A stretch of 64,000 bases of DNA from Paeniglutamicibacter antarcticus_C (GTDB taxonomy: Bacteria; Actinomycetota; Actinomycetes; Actinomycetales; Micrococcaceae). This document shows, one piece after another, positions 32,635 through 41,981 of this stretch (positions are counted from its first letter, which is position 1; the number at the start of each line of letters is the position of its first letter). The position numbers were made by a program, and so were the translations under genes. The notes beneath the pieces were generated by a model that saw only the letters and a program-made list of their open reading frames with translations, did no database searches and had not been told where the DNA came from. The DNA is taken from positions 1 to 64,000 of the forward strand of contig NZ_BAABLK010000036.1 in the NCBI RefSeq assembly GCF_039544305.1, in the 5' to 3' direction.

Positions 32635-35618
32635 CGTCCCACTCCCGTCTCGGCGTCCGAGGCCACGTCATGGGCATCGGTGGGGCTGCGGCCCTCGGAT
32701 CGGTCATCGATCTCCGAGCCCAGGGAGCGCAGCACGTCGATGACCAGGCCCACCACCACCAGATAGACCCCGATGTCAAAGATCGTGGAGGTGACAAACT
32801 TTTGTTCCCCGAAGAGCGGCCAATTGAATTCGATCACCGCGGAGGTGAACATCTGGGCCCCAAAGGCCAGGGGTGCCGCTGCACTGAGTGCCGCGAGCCC
32901 CAACCCGGTTCCCAGCAGGGTTCCCGGGCTCACCGGGGTCGCCTCGGCCAATTCCACGCGTCCGCCTGCAAGGTAGCGGATGGTCAGTGCCAATCCTGCC
33001 AGAAGCCCGCCGGCGAAACCGCCTCCGGGGGTGTTGTGCCCGGTCAGCAGCAGGTAAAGGGAGGCCAGCAGGATGCTGTGGAACAGCAGCCGGGTGACCA
33101 CTTCGAAGGTGATGGAGCGCCGTTCCGGGGCCAGGGTGTTTCCCGCGACGAGCCAGGACTCGCGCTTGGAGATCGCGAAGCTCCGGGCCACGGCCAAACC
33201 GACGCGGCTTTGCCCGGAGGTGCCGATGGCCTCGGAGCCGTGGTCGACCGATCCGGCCGGCACGCTCGAGGCGCGCAGGCGCTTGTCCCCGCGCCCCAAC
33301 ACGAAGATCAGCGACGCGACGCCGGTGGCGGCGGCCGCCAGCACGGTGATCTCGCCAAAGGTGTCCCAGGCGCGCATGTCCACCAGAGTCACGTTGACGA
33401 TGTTCTTTCCTGCGCCGCCGGTGTACGCAAGTTCGGGGTAGGCCAGCGAGACCGGTTCGGCGACCCGCGAGGCCATCGAGGTCGCGGCGATGTAGACCAT
33501 CGAGGCCCCGAACCCGATGCCGATGATCGCGCGGCCGATCCGGTGGCCGGTGGGGTTCTTGGCCCACAGTTCCACCGGCAGGGCACGCAGGGCAAGCACG
33601 AAGGCGACAAGCACGATGGTTTCGACAAGGAGCTGGGTCACGGCAAGGTCCGGGGCGCCTTGCAGGGCGAAGATCCCGGCCATGCCGTACCCGCTGACAG
33701 AAACCATCAGCACGGCCAGGAACCGCCTGTTGGCCTGGAGGGCCCCGAGTGCGCCGAGGATCATGATCAGCCCGATCACCACCTGGGCGGGGGTGTCAAA
33801 GACGATGAAGTTTCCCGGGTCCGGGGTGTCCAGCCAGATCGCCGCCGTGGCGGGCAGGACCAACGCCACGGAGAGGATCACCACGAGATAGAACGAGAGG
33901 GAACCGCGCTGGGTGCTGCCGGTGAGCCAAATCGCCAGGTTGTCCAAGCCCGTGACCACGCGCTTGTACTCGCGTTCGGAATCCAGCACGGCGGGGATCC
34001 TGGACTGCGCGGCAAAGACCTTCTTGCGGCCCAGGAACACCGCTGAGCCCAGTGCCATGGTCAACACGCTCAGCCCCAATGCCGGGGTCAGCCCGTGCCA
34101 CAGCCCCAGGTGGATGGGTTCTCCGGCGGCAACGAACAAGTCGAGGTAGGGGGCGATGGCTCCCTCCAGCACCTGCGGGATCCAGGCGAACACCACCGTG
34201 GCCCCGGTGAGAACCACCAGCGGGGCCAGGAACAGGACCGGGACGCGGGGGAACGCGGTGGGTTCCATGCCCTTCTTGGAAGCGAAGCCGCCCCAAAGGA
34301 AGCGCGCCGAATAGGCGAAGGTCATCACCGCTCCCAGGAGCACGCCGACAAGGAGCAGCACCCCGATGGCGCCATTACCGTTGGCGTGTTCCAGCAGCGC
34401 CTCATAGACCGCTTCCTTGGCAACGAACCCGTACAGCGGCGGCAGTCCCGCCATGGAAGCGGCCGCAATGGCGGCGACGATGAACAGGTACGGCGAGGAC
34501 TTGTAGAGTCCCGAGAGCTGGCGCAGGTCGCGGGTTCCGGATTTGTGGTCGATGATGCCCACCACCAGGAAGAGCGTTGCCTTGAAGAACCCGTGGGCCA
34601 GCATCATGGCCAGGCCAGCAAGGGCGGCATTGGGGCTGCCCATGCCCAGGATCAGGATCAGGAAACCCAATTGGGAGACGGTGCCGTAGGCAAGGAGAAG
34701 CTTCAGGTCGTGTTGCTTCAGCGCATGCCAGCCGCCAACGAGCAAGGTGGTCAGGCCGAGTACCAGCAGCATGGGTTGCCAGAAGCTTGTCCCGTTGAAT
34801 CCCGGGGCCAGGCGTGCCACCAGGTAGATGCCGGCCTTGACCATGGCCGCGGCATGCAGGTATGCCGAGACGGGAGTCGGTGCGGCCATGGCGCCGGGAA
34901 GCCAGAAGTGGAAGGGAACCAGTGCCGATTTGGAAATGGCCCCGATGAGCATCAGGGCGATTGCCACATCGGTGAAGGTTCCAAGCGCACTCAGCTCCGG
35001 GGCCTTGGCAAGGATCTCGGAGATCCGGTAGGTTCCGGCGGCGGTGCCAAGCATCACCAATCCGGCCAGCATCGTCAATCCGCCGAAGGTGGTGACTATC
35101 AAGGCGGTCAGGGCGGCACGCCGGGCGCTCATCCTGGTGCGGTTGTACCCGATCAGCAGGTACGAAAGGATCGTTGTCAGCTCCCAGAAGATGAAGAGCA
35201 TGATCATGTCGTCGGCCGTCACCAGTCCGAACATCGACGCGGCGAAGGCCAGCAGCTGGGCTCCGAAGGCACCGGTGTGCGGGTCATCGTTCTTGAAGTA
35301 GCGCGCACAGTAAAACAGTACGAGTGCCCCGACGCCCAACACCAACAGGCACAGCACCGCGGAGAGGGCGTCCATCCTGAAATCCAGATGCGCGTCCAGC
35401 GGGCCGATCCAGGTGTAGAGCTCCGAAGGCGGAGCGTTGGGCTGGCCACTGGCCGCCGACTGGCCTGCATGGGTGAACCTGGGGAAATTGGCCAGCAACC
35501 AGACGAAGGCAGCTGCGGGAACCGCACCCAGGACGTAGAACGTCGAACGGCCCAGAACCCTAAAAATGAGTGGTGCAATCCCCGCGACGGCAAAGAGCGC
35601 AATCAGGACAAACAGCAC
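32631..35618 (-). CDS. mnhA: Na+/H+ antiporter large subunit MrpA with fused MrpB domain
   Basis: A 995-residue NuoL-like core subunit and first gene of the operon. It has the proton-path segments FIFWELTTILSYLLIGYNRTR, LPGAMAAPTPVSAYLHAAAMVKAGIYLVARL (part: TPVSAYLHAAAMVKAGIYL) and PPLYGFVAKEAVYEAL. From ~835 onward an MrpB-like domain is attached (LLFHSILLASLYLLLTGHNTPGGGFAGGL, part: GHNTPGGGFAGGLLAGLAL). GTG start with GGAGAA upstream. The operon gives Na+ and alkali tolerance and pH homeostasis. Confidence 0.93.
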   Translation of the reverse strand: MLFVLIALFAVAGIAPLIFRVLGRSTFYVLGAVPAAAFVWLLANFPRFTHAGQSAASGQPNAPPSELYTWIGPLDAHLDFRMDALSAVLCLLVLGVGALVLFYCARYFKNDDPHTGAFGAQLLAFAASMFGLVTADDMIMLFIFWELTTILSYLLIGYNRTRMSARRAALTALIVTTFGGLTMLAGLVMLGTAAGTYRISEILAKAPELSALGTFTDVAIALMLIGAISKSALVPFHFWLPGAMAAPTPVSAYLHAAAMVKAGIYLVARLAPGFNGTSFWQPMLLVLGLTTLLVGGWHALKQHDLKLLLAYGTVSQLGFLILILGMGSPNAALAGLAMMLAHGFFKATLFLVVGIIDHKSGTRDLRQLSGLYKSSPYLFIVAAIAAASMAGLPPLYGFVAKEAVYEALLEHANGNGAIGVLLLVGVLLGAVMTFAYSARFLWGGFASKKGMEPTAFPRVPVLFLAPLVVLTGATVVFAWIPQVLEGAIAPYLDLFVAAGEPIHLGLWHGLTPALGLSVLTMALGSAVFLGRKKVFAAQSRIPAVLDSEREYKRVVTGLDNLAIWLTGSTQRGSLSFYLVVILSVALVLPATAAIWLDTPDPGNFIVFDTPAQVVIGLIMILGALGALQANRRFLAVLMVSVSGYGMAGIFALQGAPDLAVTQLLVETIVLVAFVLALRALPVELWAKNPTGHRIGRAIIGIGFGASMVYIAATSMASRVAEPVSLAYPELAYTGGAGKNIVNVTLVDMRAWDTFGEITVLAAAATGVASLIFVLGRGDKRLRASSVPAGSVDHGSEAIGTSGQSRVGLAVARSFAISKRESWLVAGNTLAPERRSITFEVVTRLLFHSILLASLYLLLTGHNTPGGGFAGGLLAGLALTIRYLAGGRVELAEATPVSPGTLLGTGLGLAALSAAAPLAFGAQMFTSAVIEFNWPLFGEQKFVTSTIFDIGVYLVVVGLVIDVLRSLGSEIDDRSEGRSPTDAHDVASDAETGVGR

Positions 35619-35863
35619 TCATTTCTCCAATGATCGGCAGGGGGCGTCGAGGTATCAAAACAGTCAAAACGCAGCCCCCAGTCTAACATCCAAGGCTTGC
35701 CAGCTCGCGTTTTGACGCGGAATCCAGGAAGGGAAACTTCACGGAACGAAAAGTGTTTCTGCATCGTTAAAGAGACACTTCGCAAAGTACATTTATTCGG
35801 CTCGAAAAAAGAAAATCTTCGGCTGACCCCCGTTGCCCGGTGCGGGGCGCTACGCTACTTGCC

Positions 35864-37185
35864 ATGAGCGAGTTACCTGCGGCACCCTCGGCGCCGGTGA
35901 AGCGGCAGAGAATTATCACCAAAACCGTCTTGGCTTGGGCTTCCTGGGATTGGGGAGCTGCCGCCATCAACGCGGTGATGACCACTTTCGTCTTCACCGT
36001 CTATTTGACCAGCGACCTGTTTGGAGACAAGGACGCCAACTCGGTCGTGCTGGGCAACGGCCTGGCAATTGCAGGCCTGGCCATCGCCTTGCTGGCACCG
36101 GTCACTGGCCTGCGCTCTGATGCCGGCGGAAGGCGCCGTTTCTGGCTCGGGGTCAACACCGTGATCGTGGCGCTTCTCACCGGCGCCTGTTTCTTCGTCT
36201 TCCCCGAACCGCGTTTCCTCATCCTCGGGGTGACGTTGATTGCCGCTGCTTCGGTCTTCTCGGAGTTCGCCACGGTGAACTACAACGCCATGCTCCCGCA
36301 GATCTCCACTCCCAAGACCATCGGCAAGGTTTCCGGATTTGGCTGGGGCATGGGCTATATCGGTGGAATCGCGGCCCTAGCGATCGTGCTCTTCACCTTG
36401 GTCACCCCGATCTTCCCCTGGGCCGGCGCCTCCGAAACCGACTCGCTGAACCTGCGCCTGGTCGCGTTGTTCTCCGCGGTGTGGTTCATGGGGTTCGGGC
36501 TGCCGTGCTCTTCGCGGTCCCCGAGATCCCCGGGACCGAAGGTGGCCCCCGCTTCACGATCCTTCAGTCCTATAAGGAACTGTGGCGTCGGGTCGTGGCC
36601 CTGGCACGCGCGGACCGGCACACCGTCTACTTCCTTTTTGCCAGCGCTGTCTTCCGTGACGGCTTGGCCGCGGTGTTCACCTTCGGCGGGATCATTGCTG
36701 CCGGGACCTTCGGCTTCCCGCTGACCCAGGTCATCATCTTCGCCATCGCGGGCAACGTCGTTGCGGCCGCCGGTGCAATGCTCGGGGGATGGCTCGATGA
36801 CCGGATCGGCCCCAAGCGAGTCATCGTCGGTTCGCTTCTGGGATTGCTCATTGCCGGTTCCGGGGTGTTCCTGTCCCCGGACGCCTCCGGCTTCTGGGTG
36901 TTCGGATTGATGTTGTGCCTCTTCGTGGGTCCCGCCCAGTCCTCCAGCCGCGCTTTCCTTGCACGGTTGGCCCCCGCCGGGCAGGAAGGCGAACTGTTCG
37001 GGCTCTACGCCACCACGGGCCGTGCAGTCAGCTTCCTGGCTCCCGCGCTCTTTGCCGCGTCCATTGCGCTGGCGGCCCCGCACGTGGCCCAGGCACAGCG
37101 CTACGGGATCCTGGGCATCCTGGTGGTCCTGCTCCTGGGACTACTGCTGCTGCTGCCCGTCCGGTCCCCGCACCCGGCCAAGTAA
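35864..37185 (+). CDS. UMF1-type MFS transporter with a single frameshift
   Basis: Twelve-helix major-facilitator protein of the Atg22/UMF1 group (about 440 residues if restored). The N-terminal half runs LAWASWDWGAAAINAVMTTFVFTVYLTSD (part: WASWDWGAAAINAVMTTFVF) up to WFMGFGLP near 36505. The second half continues in the next frame as VLFAVPEIPG through GPAQSSSRAFLARLAP to the stop at 37185. Inserting one G near 36504 (CCGTGCTC to CCGGTGCTC) rejoins the frame. Every other family feature is intact, so a sequencing error or a very recent mutation is likely. Substrate unknown. Confidence 0.8.
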
Positions 37186-37240
37186 CCGTTTGGTGAGTCG
37201 CTTCGTGACTTTGCCCCCGCCGGGATGGTTGCATGAGAGC

Positions 37241-38269
37241 ATGAGCGCACAAAAACCTGTAACAGTGACCGTGACCGGTGCCGGCGGACAGATCGGCTAT
37301 GCACTGCTGTTCCGCATCGCCTCCGGAGCCATGCTGGGCCCGCAGACTCCCGTACGGCTCAGGCTGCTGGAAATCCCCGCCGGGTTGAAATCCGCCGAGG
37401 GCAGCGCCCTGGAACTGCAGGACTGCGCATTTCCCGCGCTCGAGTCCGTGGAAGTGACCGATGATCCGGCACGTGGATTCGACGGGGCCAATGTCGCCTT
37501 GCTGGTCGGTGCCCGGCCACGGGGACCGGGCATGGAGCGCTCCGACCTGCTCAAAGCCAACGGCGCGATCTTCGGACCACAGGGCGCCGCCATCAACGCC
37601 CATGCCGCCGAGGACGTGAAGGTCTTGGTGGTGGGCAACCCCGCGAACACCAACGCGTTGATCGCCTCGGCCCATGCGCCGGATGTCCCTCCGGAGCGCT
37701 TCAACGCCATGACGCGCCTGGACCACAACCGCGCCCTGGCCCAGCTGGCCCAGGTGCTCGATGTCCCGGTGGCCTCGATCAGCAATGTCACCATCTGGGG
37801 AAACCACTCGGCCACCCAGGTTCCGGATATCTCCCACGGCATCCTCACCGGGCCAGACGGAACCCAGGGCTCGCTTGTCGGAGCCCTGGCCAAGGCGATT
37901 GGCAGTGCCCAGGACATGGCGCAATGGTTCGCCACGACCTTCATCCCCCGGGTGGCCCAACGCGGGGCGGAGATCATCGAGGTCCGGGGCTCCTCATCGG
38001 CCGCCTCTGCCGCGGCCGCGGCCATCGACCACGTCCACGACTGGGTGTTGGGAACCGGTAGTTCATGGACCTCGGCCGCCGTGGTCTCCGATGGATCCTA
38101 CGGTGTTCCGCGGGGACTGGTCAGCTCCTTCCCCGTCACCTCCCAGCAGGGATCCTGGCATATCGAGCAGCAGCTGGAAATGGGCGCCGATGTCCGGGAA
38201 CGCCTGGAGGTCTCGGTCAACGAACTTGTTGAGGAACGCGAGATGGTCAGGTCCCTCGGACTCATCTAG
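37241..38269 (+). CDS. mdh: Malate dehydrogenase (NAD-dependent, group I)
   Basis: A 342-residue TCA-cycle enzyme. The nucleotide-binding GAGGQIGYALLFRIASG is at ~12-28, VLVVGNPANTNALIA at ~128, MTRLDHNRALAQLA carries the catalytic Asp/Arg pair, and WGNHSATQVPD the catalytic histidine. It belongs to the cytosolic-type MDH usual in actinobacteria. Start ATG 37241 follows GAGAG. The class I fumarase of the preceding TCA step lies 4 kb away on the other strand. Confidence 0.95.
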   Translation: MSAQKPVTVTVTGAGGQIGYALLFRIASGAMLGPQTPVRLRLLEIPAGLKSAEGSALELQDCAFPALESVEVTDDPARGFDGANVALLVGARPRGPGMERSDLLKANGAIFGPQGAAINAHAAEDVKVLVVGNPANTNALIASAHAPDVPPERFNAMTRLDHNRALAQLAQVLDVPVASISNVTIWGNHSATQVPDISHGILTGPDGTQGSLVGALAKAIGSAQDMAQWFATTFIPRVAQRGAEIIEVRGSSSAASAAAAAIDHVHDWVLGTGSSWTSAAVVSDGSYGVPRGLVSSFPVTSQQGSWHIEQQLEMGADVRERLEVSVNELVEEREMVRSLGLI

Positions 38270-38299
38270 TCAGGGATCCCCCAAGACAAGGAAGTGTTC

Positions 38300-38787
38300 G
38301 TGAAGCAAACCGAACTGTTGGCAATCCCCGGGATCGATGTGGTGGTCCGTGAGGCCAAGGCCCCGGACCTGCCGGTGCTCTTGGCACTGCTGGCCGCTGA
38401 CCCCTTGGGCGCCGTGCGTGAGTCGCCCTCCGACACGGATATGGGCCATTATCGCATGGCGTTCGAAGCGATCGAACGGGACCCCGCGCACCGCCTGCTG
38501 GTGTGCGAACATGCGGGAAGGGTCATTGCCATGCTGCAGCTCTCCTTCATCCCGGGGCTTTCGCGCCGCGGCTCCCTGCGGGCCCAGATCGAGGCGGTAC
38601 GGATCAAAACGGGCTACAGGGGACAAGGGGTAGGCAGCGGTTTCGTTTCCTGGGCCATCGAAAATGCGCGAGCCAACGGTTGCTCGTTGGTCCAGCTGAC
38701 CACGACAAAACGCGCGCCGAGGCCCACCGCTTCTACGCGGCGTTGGGTTTCGAGGCCAGCCACGAGGGCATGAAATTGCTTCTTTAG
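38300..38787 (+). CDS. GNAT-family N-acetyltransferase with a terminal frameshift
   Basis: Acetyl-CoA-binding protein of about 162 residues when restored. VREAKAPDLPVLLALLA opens the fold and VRIKTGYRGQGVGSGFVSWAIENARANG is the acetyl-CoA P-loop region (part: RGQGVGSGFVSWAIENA). After VQLTT the frame breaks near 38705; the expected KTRAEAHRFYAALGFEASHEGMK lies in the next frame and ends at 38787. One missing G (ACGACAAA for ACGGACAAA) explains it. GTG 38300 is preferred, since AAGGAAG lies 6 nt upstream; the earlier GTG at 38294 abuts it. Confidence 0.8.
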
Positions 38788-38826
38788 TCCAATGCGGAAA
38801 ACCGCACGGGCGGCTTGGCCGGTTGC

Positions 38827-39408
38827 CTAGTTTTCCAGGACGGTCCTGTGGAAATTCAAGTGGCTGCGCGAAGCGGTGGGGCCGCGTTGGCCCTGGTATC
38901 GGTTTCCATAGGGTCCGGACCCGTACGGGTGCTCGGCCGGGGAGGTGAGCCTGAAGAAGCACAGCTGCCCGATCTTCGATCCCGGCCACAGCTTGATGGG
39001 CAAGGTCGCCATGTTGGACAGTTCCAAGGTCACGTGTCCGGAGAATCCCGGGTCGATGAACCCGGCGGTGGAGTGGGTCAGCAGGCCAAGGCGCCCCAGC
39101 GAGCTCTTTCCCTCGAGCCGGGCGGCAACGTCGGTGGGCAAGGTGACCGCCTCATAGGTCGAACCAAGCACGAACTCACCGGGATGCAAGATGAAAGGCT
39201 CGTCCGGATCGACTTCCACCAGGCGGGTCAGCTCGGGCTGGTCCGCGGCCGGGTCGATGTGGGCGTACTTGTGGTTGTCGAAAAGCCGGAAAAACCGGTC
39301 CAACCTCACGTCCACACTCGCCGGCTGGATCATCCCCGGGTCGTAGGGGTCCACCTTAATACGGTTGGAGGCCAGCTCGCGTCGAATATCACCATCAGAA
39401 ATCAGCAC
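38827..39408 (-). CDS. dcd: dCTP deaminase (probably bifunctional dCTP deaminase/dUTPase)
   Basis: A 193-residue trimeric enzyme supplying dUMP for dTMP synthesis. It begins LISDGDIRRELASNRI; the active-site region is EGKSSLGRLGLLTHSTAGFIDPGFSGHVTLELSN (quoted in parts: GKSSLGRLGLLTHSTAG and GFSGHVTLELSN, with the catalytic glutamate). The mycobacterial homologue also hydrolyses dUTP, which is likely here. Start is GTG 39408, matching the family N-terminus. Divergent from the VanY-like gene. Confidence 0.92.
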   Translation of the reverse strand: MLISDGDIRRELASNRIKVDPYDPGMIQPASVDVRLDRFFRLFDNHKYAHIDPAADQPELTRLVEVDPDEPFILHPGEFVLGSTYEAVTLPTDVAARLEGKSSLGRLGLLTHSTAGFIDPGFSGHVTLELSNMATLPIKLWPGSKIGQLCFFRLTSPAEHPYGSGPYGNRYQGQRGPTASRSHLNFHRTVLEN

Positions 39409-39586
39409 AACACCAAAATATCCCATTCCCCCCGGGAGCACGGCATCGGTGACCTTGGAGTCTGACCGATGCGCCCCGTCCCCGAATGCGGCCAGGCACA
39501 GGATCCAGGCCCGCGAGAGCGGAACCACCGCCCCAGCGGCTATCCTGAAGGGGATCCATCCTTGGCTTCCATCCCGAAGGGACATC

Positions 39587-40444
39587 GTGTCTTTGTTTCG
39601 TGCCGGCATTCCCGCACTGCTCCTGTGCGCCAGCTTGGCCTTCGCTGCGCCGCTGGCAGCCCAGGCCACCCCGGTAGCGCCGGCAACGGCCAAGGTGCAT
39701 GCCGAGAAGGCTCCGAAACCTCCGACCAAGGATGAACTGACCGAAGACCAGGCCTCCTTCCTGGCCCTTGTCAGCCGAGAACACCCGTTGGACCCGGCGA
39801 ACTACAAGCCCAAGGACCTACGCGATGTGGCCAATAGCGGGCACGAGCTGCGCAAGGACGCCTCCGCCGCGCTGGAATCCTTGCTCAGTGCAGCACGCAA
39901 GGATTCGAAATCGCTGGTCTTGCTCAGTGCCTACCGCTCCTACGAACGCCAAGTTTCCCTGTTCAACGGATACAAGGCACGTTACGGAACCGACTACGCC
40001 ACGCGGATCTCGGCAGCCCCGGGAACCAGCGAGCACCAGCTCGGGCTGGCAGCGGACATCGGCCTTTCCACCGGACAATGCAACCTCAAGGAATGCTTCG
40101 GCGATACCGCCGGCGGCATGTGGCTCGCGTCGAACGCAGCCGATTTCGGCTTCATCATCCGTTACCCCTCCGACGGCGAAAAGATCACCGGCTACAAGTA
40201 CGAACCGTGGCACCTGCGTTACATCGGGACGGACCATGCCAAGGCCATGGCCAAGTCAAAGGCCGGCACCTTCGAGGCCTACCAGGCAACCCTGCTCAAG
40301 GCGGCCAAGACCCCGAAAGCCCCAAAGGCCAAGCCCAAGCCGCCCACCGACGCCCAGGTCAAGGAGCAGCGCGAGTCGCTGCTGGTCCTGCGGTTCCTGC
40401 CGCCCTACCGCGACTGGTCGACCGGCTACGACTTCGGTCGCTAG
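39587..40444 (+). CDS. Secreted D-alanyl-D-alanine carboxypeptidase (VanY family)
   Basis: A 285-residue peptidoglycan peptidase. An N-terminal signal peptide (~1-27, ALLLCASLAFAAPLAAQA) precedes an M15B zinc peptidase domain: SAYRSYERQ, GTSEHQLGLAAD (zinc ligands H150 and D157) and EPWHLRYIG (H209). A Lys/Pro/Ala-rich segment (~240-262) follows, perhaps wall-associating. It trims D-Ala from stem peptides. GTG 39587 has GAAGGGA just upstream. There are no van regulators nearby, so a housekeeping role is likely. Confidence 0.9.
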   Translation: MSLFRAGIPALLLCASLAFAAPLAAQATPVAPATAKVHAEKAPKPPTKDELTEDQASFLALVSREHPLDPANYKPKDLRDVANSGHELRKDASAALESLLSAARKDSKSLVLLSAYRSYERQVSLFNGYKARYGTDYATRISAAPGTSEHQLGLAADIGLSTGQCNLKECFGDTAGGMWLASNAADFGFIIRYPSDGEKITGYKYEPWHLRYIGTDHAKAMAKSKAGTFEAYQATLLKAAKTPKAPKAKPKPPTDAQVKEQRESLLVLRFLPPYRDWSTGYDFGR

Positions 40445-40604
40445 GCTCCACCCCCCGGGACCGGGCGGCCCGCACGTAACCGCCCCCCCCGGAAGCAAAG
40501 CTTCGCGGGCACGCTTCCCAGCTGCCCCCATGCAGGGAAGAACGCCGCACTTCCTGTATCCGGGTGCCGCTTTTACTCGGTGGATCCGGCCAACGGCGTT
40601 AGTG

Positions 40605-40620
40605 TTTAGGCATGCCTAAA
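40605..40620. promoter_or_regulatory. DtxR/MntR-like palindrome over the mntH start codon
   Basis: TTTAGGCATGCCTAAA is a perfect 16-bp palindrome of the DtxR-family (MntR) type, with the mntH ATG in its centre (40612-40614). The -10-like TAGTGT (40600-40605) overlaps its left edge. Metal-loaded repressor here would block initiation of a leaderless transcript. Confidence 0.7.
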
Positions 40621-41889
40621 AACGTTCCCGACCGTCCACCGACGGCTGGGGAAACCGCGAACCAGAGCACCAATCTGCCTCCGGCCCGCCGCCTGCTCTG
40701 GTTCCTGGGCCCCGCACTGGTCGCCGGGGTCGCCTACCTGGACCCGGGCAACGTCGCTGCCAACATGAGCGCCGGGGCCCAATATGGCTACTTGCTCGTA
40801 TGGGTGGTGGTCAGCGGCAACGTCATGGCGTGGCTCGTGCAATACCTCTCGGCCAAGCTGGGTGTTGTCACCGGCCGGTCGCTGCCCGAGTTGATGCGTG
40901 AGCGCTTTGGCACCCGGGGCGGACGGATCGCCTACTGGATCCAGGCCGAAGCGGTCGCCATGGCCACAGATATCGCCGAGGTCATCGGCGGAGCGGTGGC
41001 CCTCTATCTGCTCTTCGGCCTGCCGCTGCTCGTCGGCGGGCTGATCACCGGGGTCATCTCCATGGGCCTGCTGCTCGTGCAGTCACGCCACGGGCCCTGG
41101 GTCTTTGAGCGCATCGTCATCGGGTTGTTGCTGGTCATCGCCGTCGGGTTCTGCGCCGGCGTGGTCATTGCCCCGCCCGAAGTCTCCGGGGTGGCCGGCG
41201 GCCTTGTCCCGAGGTTCGCCGACACCAACTCGGTGTTGCTCGCCGTCTCGATCCTGGGCGCCACCATCATGCCGCACGCCATCTACGCGCACTCGTCCCT
41301 GGCACGTGACCGCTTTGGCACGACCCCGAAGCTGCAGTCGATCCCCCGGCTCTTGAAGGCCACCCGATGGGACGTGTCCCTGGCCATGTTGATCGCCGGG
41401 TCGGTCAACGTGGCAATGCTGCTGCTGGCCGCGGTGAACCTGGCCGGGGTGCAGGGCACCGAATCACTCGAGGGTGCCCATGCGGCGCTCGAGGCGGCGC
41501 TGGGTCCGGTCATCGCCACGCTATTCGCCGTCGGCCTGCTGGCTTCCGGCCTGGCCTCCACCGCCGTGGGCGCCTACGCAGGCGCCGAGATCATGGCGGG
41601 GTTGCTGCACCGTCGCATCTCGTTGCTGGCCCGGCGAGTGATCACCCTGGCCCCGGCACTGGCCCTGCTGGCCACGGGCGTGGATCCAACCTTCGCGCTG
41701 ATCCTGAGCCAGGTTGCCCTCTCGTTCGGGATCCCGTTTGCGCTGGTTCCGCTGGTGAATCTGACGGCAAGGAAATCGGTGATGGGCAACCACGCCAACC
41801 GCTGGTTCACCACCGGTGCCGGAATCCTGGTCTCGGTGCTGTTGATCGCACTGAACGTGCTGCTGGTTGTCCTGACCCTGAACGGCTGA
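40612..41889 (+). CDS. mntH: Nramp-family divalent metal (Mn2+/Fe2+) transporter
   Basis: A 425-residue, 11-helix proton-coupled metal importer. Helix 1 carries the metal-binding DPGNVAANMSAGAQYGY and helix 6 the MPHAIYAHS motif. ATG 40612 sits within a MntR-like operator, 6 nt after a TAnnnT -10 element and with no ribosome-binding site, so the mRNA is probably leaderless. No other suitable start exists before the DPGN helix. Predicted to be repressed by manganese. Followed by a strong terminator shared with fumarase. Confidence 0.93.
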   Translation: MPKNVPDRPPTAGETANQSTNLPPARRLLWFLGPALVAGVAYLDPGNVAANMSAGAQYGYLLVWVVVSGNVMAWLVQYLSAKLGVVTGRSLPELMRERFGTRGGRIAYWIQAEAVAMATDIAEVIGGAVALYLLFGLPLLVGGLITGVISMGLLLVQSRHGPWVFERIVIGLLLVIAVGFCAGVVIAPPEVSGVAGGLVPRFADTNSVLLAVSILGATIMPHAIYAHSSLARDRFGTTPKLQSIPRLLKATRWDVSLAMLIAGSVNVAMLLLAAVNLAGVQGTESLEGAHAALEAALGPVIATLFAVGLLASGLASTAVGAYAGAEIMAGLLHRRISLLARRVITLAPALALLATGVDPTFALILSQVALSFGIPFALVPLVNLTARKSVMGNHANRWFTTGAGILVSVLLIALNVLLVVLTLNG

Positions 41890-41908
41890 ATCTCCCGGGG
41901 ACTGCGTT

Positions 41909-41953
41909 AACGCACCAGGGGGGCGGGTTGAATACCCGTCCCCCTGGTGCGTT
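41909..41953. terminator. Bidirectional terminator between mntH and fumarase
   Basis: Arms AACGCACCAGGGGG and CCCCCTGGTGCGTT, extended by an inner CGGG/CCCG, form a very stable hairpin between the convergent stops at 41889 and 41982. No U tract. Confidence 0.85.
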
Positions 41954-41981
41954 GGACCCGGAAGGGTCCCGCCGTGCCGTG

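Noticed and set aside
34095..35633. 512-codon plus-strand open frame
   Set aside because: Antisense to mrpA; its Gln/His/Glu-rich composition is typical of the complement of membrane-helix codons.
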